11,447 bases of DNA from Patescibacteria group bacterium (GTDB taxonomy: Bacteria; Patescibacteria; Microgenomatia; Levybacterales; UBA12049), in NCBI GenBank assembly GCA_023379465.1, contig JAMCTM010000010.1, positions 1-11,447 of the forward strand, given 5' to 3'. The translations under genes and the position numbers were made by a program. Shown here one piece after another: positions 7,135-11,447 of the stretch (position 1 is its first letter; the number at the start of each line of letters is the position of its first letter). Below the pieces are notes generated by a model. That model did not search any database. It saw only the letters and a list, made by a program, of their open reading frames with translations, and was not told the DNA's origin.

Positions 7135-7164
7135 CTTGCAATTTCTCCGCCGATCCCTTACAGT
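7135..7164 (+). repeat. 30-bp direct repeat, right copy; promoter of the 7174 gene
   Basis: This copy is identical to 4571-4600. TTGCAA (7136-7141) and TACAGT (7159-7164) are 17 bp apart, and the -10 ends 9 nt before ATG 7174, so the transcript is near-leaderless. Similarity beyond the exact 30 bp may continue upstream with a 2-nt gap (TGAAC before the repeat in both copies). Confidence 0.9.
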
Positions 7165-7173
7165 GGTATTATC

Positions 7174-7770
7174 ATGCCAAATCCTCTGCACGATAGTCAG
7201 GGCAGATTCAGCAAAAAGACGCAAAAGCAAGGTTCTCCTGGCATCGCTCAGCTTTTCAAAACCTCTGATTCTTCAGACGACACTACCCTAGTTGATGTTA
7301 AAATCACCAATCCCCTCCATAGAATTACCCAGATTCTTGAACAGATTAAAAACAGGCAGGGGATTCCGGTAAGCCTTCATTTCACCATCCCGCTTTTAGC
7401 CCTTCCCCTGGTTTTATTTACTGTTTTTCAGTTGGGCAGGGCGCAAACAGACTGTACCCCTTACTTTACTTCGCACGTCGGCATCCTTAAATCGTTTAAG
7501 GTGCTTGTCCCTAAGCAGGATTCCAGTATCTCCTGGCAATCGCTTTTAGCCTTTCTTCCGGTTATGCCAAGGCCGCAAAGTCGAAATGAGCTTGTCGCGC
7601 GGGACTGGACCCTCCTTTTGGAGGAAAACGGCGATACCGTAACCGTTGTCAAGAATCCCGGTCTTGACGTTACAAGCTACGAAAATAAAAGAGTTATTAT
7701 TAACGGCAATTTCTCCGCCTGTACCCATGCTATTGCCCTAGACGCTCCCCAGAATATTCTGCCGCGCTAG
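7174..7770 (+). CDS. Single-pass membrane protein of unknown function
   Basis: I do not recognise this 198-aa protein. The first 66 residues are polar and charged, starting with PNPLHDSQGRFSKK, and would be cytoplasmic. One hydrophobic helix spans about 67-88. The remaining 110 residues would be outside the membrane and contain two cysteines (94 and 183) that could form a disulfide. The C-terminal stretch (WTLLLEENGDTVTVVKNPG, then YENKRVIINGNFSAC) alternates hydrophobic and polar residues, as in a small beta-barrel. No catalytic motif is seen. It is transcribed from its own promoter, which is the right copy of the 30-bp repeat. Its 3' end meets the toxin gene tail-to-tail with 19 bp between. 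AGG-type arginine codons reappear here, so it looks native rather than part of the R-M cassette. Confidence 0.75.
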   Translation: MPNPLHDSQGRFSKKTQKQGSPGIAQLFKTSDSSDDTTLVDVKITNPLHRITQILEQIKNRQGIPVSLHFTIPLLALPLVLFTVFQLGRAQTDCTPYFTSHVGILKSFKVLVPKQDSSISWQSLLAFLPVMPRPQSRNELVARDWTLLLEENGDTVTVVKNPGLDVTSYENKRVIINGNFSACTHAIALDAPQNILPR

Positions 7771-7789
7771 CCTGAAAAGATCTTAAATC

Positions 7790-8218
7790 TTAATCTAAAA
7801 TTGCCGCAAAATCGTTCGGAGTAACTATTTTTATACCCTTATATTCTCCAAGATCCAATAAATCGTCATCTCCACTTACAATATAATCGGCATGCGCCTC
7901 AAAAGCGGCATAAAGGAACTTATCGTCGTTCGGATCTCTTTCAATAATAACTTTATCCGCTTTTGGTGATTCAAGCGTTACATAACACAAAGTAAGAAGT
8001 TGTTCCATGATTTGTTTTCGTTGTCTTGGGCTGAGCTTATGGAGTTTCGCTATCTTTTTCCTGTTCATAACATCTTCAACTTCGGTAAGAATTGAAGGAG
8101 ATGTTATCAGCAGAAATTTTTGTTCCGTAAAAGCTTTGTAGAGCTTTAGAGGAGCGGAAGATTTTTTGGTTATTAATGCGCTAATTAAGATATTTGTGTC
8201 TAAAACCGCCCGAATCAT
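7790..8218 (-). CDS. PIN-domain toxin (VapC-like ribonuclease) of a toxin-antitoxin pair
   Basis: This 142-aa protein spans one PIN domain, a metal-dependent RNase fold used by VapC-type toxins that cut RNA and stop growth. The acidic residues are in place: Asp7 in LDTN, Glu46 in the SILTEVEDV helix, Asp99 in NDDKFLYAA and Asp117 in SGDDDLL. It most resembles the putative-toxin PIN subfamily (COG1569 type) rather than classic VapC. The target RNA is unknown. It lies 6 bp downstream of a Phd-like antitoxin on the same strand, the usual order of antitoxin first. Confidence 0.88.
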   Translation of the reverse strand: MIRAVLDTNILISALITKKSSAPLKLYKAFTEQKFLLITSPSILTEVEDVMNRKKIAKLHKLSPRQRKQIMEQLLTLCYVTLESPKADKVIIERDPNDDKFLYAAFEAHADYIVSGDDDLLDLGEYKGIKIVTPNDFAAILD

Positions 8219-8224
8219 GCATTG

Positions 8225-8527
8225 TTATTTTTGTTCAGCTCGTACTTCTTGTATAGCCAGATCAATCTCTTTTTGAATTTTGTCAGGATCAGCTTCAGGA
8301 ATATTTGTCCGAATACTGTCAAGCTTTCGCGCTACATAATTCCATTGAGATTTAGTGAGGCGTTTTGTGGGATCAAGAAGCCTTTCGTAGTCTTCCATGC
8401 TTAAAAGGACTGCCGCGTCACGCTTATATTTTTTAATGATAATTTTGTCTTTTCCATACATAACACGACCAACAAGATCGGCTAAATTGATTCTGAATTC
8501 TTCAATTGAGACTATATTCTTTAACAT
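8225..8527 (-). CDS. Phd/YefM-like antitoxin
   Basis: This 100-aa protein should bind and silence the PIN toxin and repress its own promoter. The N-terminal half follows the Phd/YefM pattern: a short strand (KNIVSIEEF), a helix (RINLADLVGRV), then a hairpin (KDKIIIKKYKRDAAVLLSMEDYERL) that forms the DNA-binding dimer. The C-terminal half is a charged helix, likely the toxin-binding segment. The -10 ends 6 nt before its ATG, so the operon mRNA is predicted to be leaderless. Confidence 0.85.
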   Translation of the reverse strand: MLKNIVSIEEFRINLADLVGRVMYGKDKIIIKKYKRDAAVLLSMEDYERLLDPTKRLTKSQWNYVARKLDSIRTNIPEADPDKIQKEIDLAIQEVRAEQK

Positions 8528-8533
8528 AATTTT

Positions 8534-8562
8534 AATATACTGTGAATCTTAAGATTTGTCAA
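8534..8562 (-). promoter_or_regulatory. Antitoxin-toxin promoter with a 12-bp operator palindrome in its spacer
   Basis: On the minus strand a consensus TTGACA (8557-8562) and TATATT (8534-8539) are 17 bp apart. A perfect palindrome, AATCTTAAGATT (8545-8556), fills most of the spacer, exactly where a bound antitoxin dimer would block RNA polymerase. The antitoxin ATG (8527) is 6 nt after the -10. Confidence 0.8.
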
Positions 8563-8663
8563 ATTTCGAATTCATCTCGGGGGTAGGAATGGCGCGGCAT
8601 ATTCAAGACAATTTCTTTTAGATCTTACAGATGTGATTAAACTAAGTTTGTTTGATGTCTCGT

Positions 8664-8702
8664 TTGACGCCCCTTGCAATATATCTTATAGTGTGGTATA
8701 TA
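8664..8702 (+). promoter_or_regulatory. Two overlapping promoters, 10 bp apart, for the repeat-protein gene
   Basis: TTGACG (8664-8669) pairs with TATAGT (8687-8692), and TTGCAA (8674-8679) pairs with TATATA (8697-8702). Both spacers are 17 bp. The second -10 ends 6 nt before ATG 8709 (leaderless); the first would give a leader of about 10 nt. The CCTTGCAAT core is shared with the 30-bp repeats at 4571 and 7135. Confidence 0.65.
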
Positions 8703-8708
8703 GTTTAT

Positions 8709-9896
8709 ATGTCAAAAGAATTTGAACCTACACAGCAGCAGGGAATAAAGGATACAGGAGGCGTCCAGGATACTGTTCTACCTCCTTCTCTGGGTGCTCT
8801 TAAGGGAATAGGACCTACCACACGAAGCGCCCTTGAGCGTCTTCAGCAGGAGCACGCGGATACAGGAGGAATACTGGCTTATCTTCTGGATAGGTACTTC
8901 GAAGGAACAAGTGCGAGAACCCTGGCCGCAGAGACAGGAATATCAAGAGAACCTCTCACAAAGATACTAAGCCAGTGCGGCGCTTCTCTTCGTACCCAGG
9001 CTGATGGAGCAAGACAAATCTGGCAGGATTCTGGGTACCGGGAAAGACAGATTGAGAGATTAAGACGAAACTGGCAAGACCCTGAGTATAGAAAAAGACA
9101 TGCTGAGGCAACAAAAGAACTCTGGCACGACCCTGAATTCAGAAAAAGACAGGCTGATGGAACAAAGCAAAAATGGCAGGATCCTGAATTCAGAAAAAGA
9201 AATGCTGAGGGATTAAGACAAAACCGGCAGGATTCCGGGTTTAGGGCAAGACAAGCTGAGAAACTAAGACAAAAATGGCAGGATTCCGGGTTTAGGGCAA
9301 GACATATTGAGGCAATAAGACAAGAGCTTTCAAGAAGAGAACAGGATCCTGAGTTTAGGAAAAGGCGGGCTGAGGGATTAAGACAGGAGCTTTCAAGAAG
9401 ATGGCAAGACCCTGAGTATAGAAAAAGACATGCCGAGAGACTAGCTACGATCTCCGGTGAAAGATGGGATGTGGGATTTGCTCAGTCCGCCTGGGAAGCA
9501 AATATTGCCCGTGTTCTAAGACATGTGGGTACGGAGTATTATCGGCATAAAAGACTTAATCTCGCTGTTCCCGAGCAGATGAGGGGAATGTTTCCCACGG
9601 GAAGAACAAGTTTTAATATTGACTTTGTCCTAAAAGATTCAAACGGAAGAGTAGTTGGCTATGAAATCATGGCGCATCCCTCAGAAGATCCTCTAGGATG
9701 GGCCAAATTACAACTGGCCAGGGAGCAATACCCTGATGTTGGAATATACGCTATCACTCAAAGAATATACAGAAAGCTTCAGAGACAATTTGAAGAAAGA
9801 ATTAACTCCGATCCCAAACTCGCGGGCTGGGAAACCGAAAAGCAAAACCTCAAAACCAACCCCGAAATATTCGGTTTGGCACCCGAGGAAAATGAA
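8709..9896 (+). CDS. HhH-HTH protein with eight Trp-centred tandem repeats and a PD-(D/E)XK-like C-terminal domain
   Basis: I do not recognise a named family for this 396-aa protein. Residues 29-45 (GALKGIGPTTRSALERL) look like a helix-hairpin-helix. Residues about 66-95 (SARTLAAETGISREPLTKIL) look like a helix-turn-helix. Eight tandem repeats follow from residue 105 with the core W-Q-D-P-E-[FY]-R-K-R: starts at 105, 122, 139, 156, 173 and 190 (17-residue steps), then 211 and 232 (21-residue steps with an ELSR insertion). Two units have lost the Trp. The C-terminal domain (about 258-365) has the layout of PD-(D/E)XK nucleases: QSAWEANIARVL, Asp305 in SFNIDFVL, Glu319 in GYEIM, and a terminal YPDVGIYAIT. 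The expected Lys is Met321, so catalysis is doubtful. All modules suggest DNA binding. The frame is open from ATG 8652, but promoters lie between, so 8709 is chosen. Confidence 0.75.
9021..9440 (+). repeat. Tandem coding repeats, 51-bp and 63-bp units
   Basis: This is the DNA of the eight protein repeats. Units at 9021, 9072, 9123, 9174, 9225 and 9276 are 51 bp apart; those at 9339 and 9402 follow at 63 bp. Some units are nearly identical at DNA level: the 36 bp from 9072 and from 9402 differ at one base, and the two TCCGGGTTTAGGGCAAGACA stretches near 9234 and 9285 match. This points to recent duplication or conversion. Confidence 0.85.
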
Positions 9897-9919
9897 TAAA
9901 CAGCCAGCCGTGAATTAAT

Positions 9920-9948
9920 TTGCCTTTGTTTTTTATTTTTGAAATACT
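9920..9948 (+). promoter_or_regulatory. Promoter of the 9955 gene, predicted leaderless
   Basis: TTGCCT (9920-9925) and AATACT (9943-9948) are 17 bp apart. The -10 ends 6 nt before ATG 9955. There is no Shine-Dalgarno. Confidence 0.55.
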
Positions 9949-9954
9949 GTTATC

Positions 9955-10452
9955 ATGGATAACGCAATAGATACTTCTGCCCAGCAGACTCAACCCGTTC
10001 AGCCGTCATTTCAGCCAGCTCCTCCTAATCCGACACCAGCTATCTCTCGGGCGGAATATGCTCAAAATCAGCAAGGCAAACGCGGTCATTTACCGCTAGT
10101 TCTTATAATCTTAGGTCTTCTTGACTCAATAGAGCCTCTTATTATGGCTTTTACAGTAGTACCCGGGGAAGTTTCGCTATATAAAAATCTGAATACGGGC
10201 GGGTACAGCGGATACAACCCAATAATGGGTTATGTACCGGTAGGCGTAATTATTGTAATCGCGCTGGCGCAGATTATTTATGGTATTGTGCTTATGGGTA
10301 AGCAAAAGCAAGCAGGCGTACTCATGGAGACACAAAAGAAAAAAGCCAAAATCCTGCTTGCCGTGGGGATAGTAGCGGCAGTTATCGGTATTCCAGTTAT
10401 GATAATCTCGGTTATTACTCCTATATATAGCCTGACAAATTTTATTAAGTAA
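9955..10452 (+). CDS. Small three-pass membrane protein of unknown function
   Basis: I do not recognise this 165-aa protein. The first 45 residues are disordered and rich in Gln and Pro (TQPVQPSFQPAPPNPTPA). Hydrophobic helices follow at about 46-67, 94-114 and 132-155. Between the first two is an external-type loop with Gly and Tyr (TGGYSGYNP); between the last two is a basic Lys-rich loop (GKQKQAG, QKKKAK) that would face the cytoplasm. This layout (Pro/Gln-rich tail plus a few helices) is common among small uncharacterised membrane proteins of Patescibacteria. It has its own promoter and meets the second toxin gene tail-to-tail, 36 bp apart. The base composition changes sharply just after its stop. 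Confidence 0.75.
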   Translation: MDNAIDTSAQQTQPVQPSFQPAPPNPTPAISRAEYAQNQQGKRGHLPLVLIILGLLDSIEPLIMAFTVVPGEVSLYKNLNTGGYSGYNPIMGYVPVGVIIVIALAQIIYGIVLMGKQKQAGVLMETQKKKAKILLAVGIVAAVIGIPVMIISVITPIYSLTNFIK

Positions 10453-10488
10453 AATGGAGGGGAGGATAAGCGGTGAGACAGGAAACAG

Positions 10489-10926
10489 TCAGGATGTTTT
10501 CTCTCTGGCGAGGAGGTCAAGGAACTGGCGGGGACTGAGGATCCGCACTCCCTGGTATTCCTTAAGATCCTGGAGATTACGGTCTCCTGTCACGAGATAC
10601 TCCGCGTGGCCGGAGAGGGCGGTGGCGAGGATGAGGTCGTCTTCGGGGTGGGTGGCGATGCCCTGGACGGGGATGGTAAGAGGAGTGAGGAGCGCTTGGC
10701 GCCGAAACAGGCGCAAGGCCGCTGTCTGGTCTTCTGGTGTGAGGCGCTTAGCAAAGTAGGGCTGCGTCAAGGTTCTGGTCAGTTCAGCCAAGAGGTGTTC
10801 GGAAACGATGAGTTGGTAGGCACGGCCGTGCCAGCGGCGGAGTAAGGCGCCAGGAACGCTGCCAGCGAGCAGGAGACCGGCGACACCGGAGGCGAGGACG
10901 TTCGTGTCCAGCACCGCCGTGATCAT
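10489..10926 (-). CDS. PIN-domain toxin of a second toxin-antitoxin pair (GC-rich)
   Basis: This 145-aa PIN-domain protein is probably a VapC-like ribonuclease toxin. The acidic set is present: Asp7 in LDTNVLASG, Glu48 in HLLAEL, Asp97 in PEDDLILATA and Asp115 in TGDRNL. It belongs to the same broad PIN subfamily as the 7790-8218 toxin (both end in GD..L.DL.EY.G..I..P..F), but the two are clearly diverged and differ in base composition. The ATG overlaps the antitoxin stop by 4 nt (ATGA), so the toxin is translationally coupled. The coding strand is rich in CTG, GCG and CGG codons, unlike the rest of the window, which suggests a GC-rich donor such as an environmental non-CPR bacterium (inference). 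Confidence 0.88.
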   Translation of the reverse strand: MITAVLDTNVLASGVAGLLLAGSVPGALLRRWHGRAYQLIVSEHLLAELTRTLTQPYFAKRLTPEDQTAALRLFRRQALLTPLTIPVQGIATHPEDDLILATALSGHAEYLVTGDRNLQDLKEYQGVRILSPRQFLDLLAREKTS

Positions 10927-11234
10927 ACCTGCCGAGCAGTTCCGCTCTCCTTGCGCCGCTCCTGCCGGGCAGTCTGGACAGCTTTCGCAACTTCCCGCTC
11001 CAGTTCCTCCACCGCTTGCCCCTTAAAGGCTTCACCGATTCGATAGAGCGCTTGGAAATCTGCCTCCCGTTGCGCTTCGAGTTCCTTGAACAGCTCCATG
11101 TCCCGGGCGGAGATGATACCCGCCACGGGAATGCCGCTTTTCTCCACTACCACGCGGCTCTCTCCCCGGTAGACCTGGTTCAAGAGCTTACTGAACTGCT
11201 GGCGGACGTCGGTAACGTTCATTGTTTGGGTCAT
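10923..11234 (-). CDS. Phd/YefM-family antitoxin of the second pair (GC-rich)
   Basis: This 103-aa protein has a clear Phd/YefM fold signature: NVTDVRQQFSKLLNQVYRGESRVVVEKSGIPVAGIISARDMELF, i.e. strand, helix, beta-hairpin, then the conserved helix with a leading Asp. The charged C-terminal helix would wrap the toxin. Two in-frame ATG starts exist, 11234 and 11222. A strong Shine-Dalgarno, AGGAGGTGA (11253-11261 on the complement), lies 18 nt before the first and 30 nt before the second, which is long for either. ATG 11234 is preferred. An in-frame TGA inside the Shine-Dalgarno excludes a longer protein. Confidence 0.88.
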   Translation of the reverse strand: MTQTMNVTDVRQQFSKLLNQVYRGESRVVVEKSGIPVAGIISARDMELFKELEAQREADFQALYRIGEAFKGQAVEELEREVAKAVQTARQERRKESGTARQV

Positions 11235-11277
11235 AGGTTCGCTTAGCGCGTCTCACCTCCTTTGGGGTGTTTCTATC

Positions 11278-11311
11278 TGTACAGAATACATCAAAGGTGT
11301 ACAGAAGTCAA
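11278..11311 (-). promoter_or_regulatory. Promoter and paired operator repeats of the second toxin-antitoxin operon
   Basis: On the minus strand TTGACT (11306-11311) and TATTCT (11283-11288) are 17 bp apart. TGTACAGAA, written on the plus strand, occurs at 11278-11286 and 11298-11306, exactly 20 bp apart or about two helical turns. One copy covers the -10 and the other touches the -35. Each contains the palindrome TGTACA. This fits two antitoxin dimers binding the same face of the DNA and repressing the operon. The leader to ATG 11234 is about 40 nt, unlike the leaderless genes in this window. Confidence 0.75.
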
Positions 11312-11447
11312 CACCCAGTCTTACCTAATACAAAATGATACTGTAGAGAAACGATTACCTAACCGAAAGATGAGACAAATCATCTGGTAAAAAAGAACGC
11401 GAATTGCCATACTAACTGGTGTCATGCAAATTACTATGGACGATTCG
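11312..11447. other. Right-end stretch without a recognised gene
   Basis: Upstream of the second toxin-antitoxin promoter the sequence becomes AT-richer again, and I see no coding frame, tRNA or strong hairpin up to the window edge. A TGATACTGT near 11337 resembles a -10 but has no paired -35. Confidence 0.4.

Noticed and set aside
8652..8708. Longer N-terminus of the repeat protein, which would look like a signal anchor
   Set aside because: The hydrophobic stretch is a by-product of translating the AT-rich twin promoters.
9021..9440. CRISPR or satellite array in the 51-bp repeats
   Set aside because: The repeats stay in frame in a long open gene and keep protein-level conservation, so they are coding repeats.
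10454..10845. Plus-strand frames opposite the second toxin gene
   Set aside because: They are shadows caused by high GC on the opposite strand. The minus strand has a complete PIN motif set.

Overview
The window looks like a piece of a Candidate Phyla Radiation (Patescibacteria) genome, possibly Microgenomates or a relative. This is inferred from compact, moderately AT-rich genes, AGA/AGG-rich arginine codons, short AT-rich heptamer repeats inside genes, little Shine-Dalgarno signal, and small lineage-specific proteins beside housekeeping genes. The exact lineage cannot be fixed from sequence alone.

Left part (1-4433), mostly core genes. A tRNA-Leu(CAA) runs off the left edge on the minus strand. 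On the plus strand follow a NIF3-family metal protein and a likely operon: elongation factor P, an MFS transporter, a diverged Lgt-like membrane protein, and an RluA-family pseudouridine synthase. Spacing in this operon is tight, with one 4-nt ATGA overlap.

Middle (4434-7770), an accessory cassette. A 120-bp cluster of CACCAT/ATGGTG hexamers forms nested inverted repeats. It is followed by a two-gene restriction-modification system (ATGA-coupled endonuclease and N6-adenine methyltransferase) whose arginine codons are CGN-rich, unlike those of its neighbours. A perfect 30-bp direct repeat lies before the endonuclease and again just after the methyltransferase. Each copy contains a complete promoter (TTGCAA-N17-TACAGT). 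The second copy drives a one-pass membrane protein of unknown function.

Right part (7790-11447). First comes a minus-strand PIN toxin/Phd-like antitoxin pair with a perfect palindrome in its promoter spacer. Next is the most unusual gene: a helix-hairpin-helix plus helix-turn-helix N-terminus, eight Trp-centred tandem repeats, and a C-terminal fold resembling PD-(D/E)XK nucleases that seems to have lost its catalytic lysine. A small three-pass membrane protein follows. The window ends with a second, clearly GC-richer PIN/Phd pair that has a strong Shine-Dalgarno and two operator-like repeats 20 bp apart. It is probably of foreign origin, or the contig may be joined here.

A common theme is promoter placement. 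At five genes the -10 hexamer ends only 6-9 nt before the ATG with an exact 17-bp spacer, which predicts leaderless mRNAs. Defence and stability modules (R-M and two toxin-antitoxin pairs) and a repeat protein with a nuclease-like domain are packed into about 6.8 kb next to core genes, which suggests an integration hotspot.
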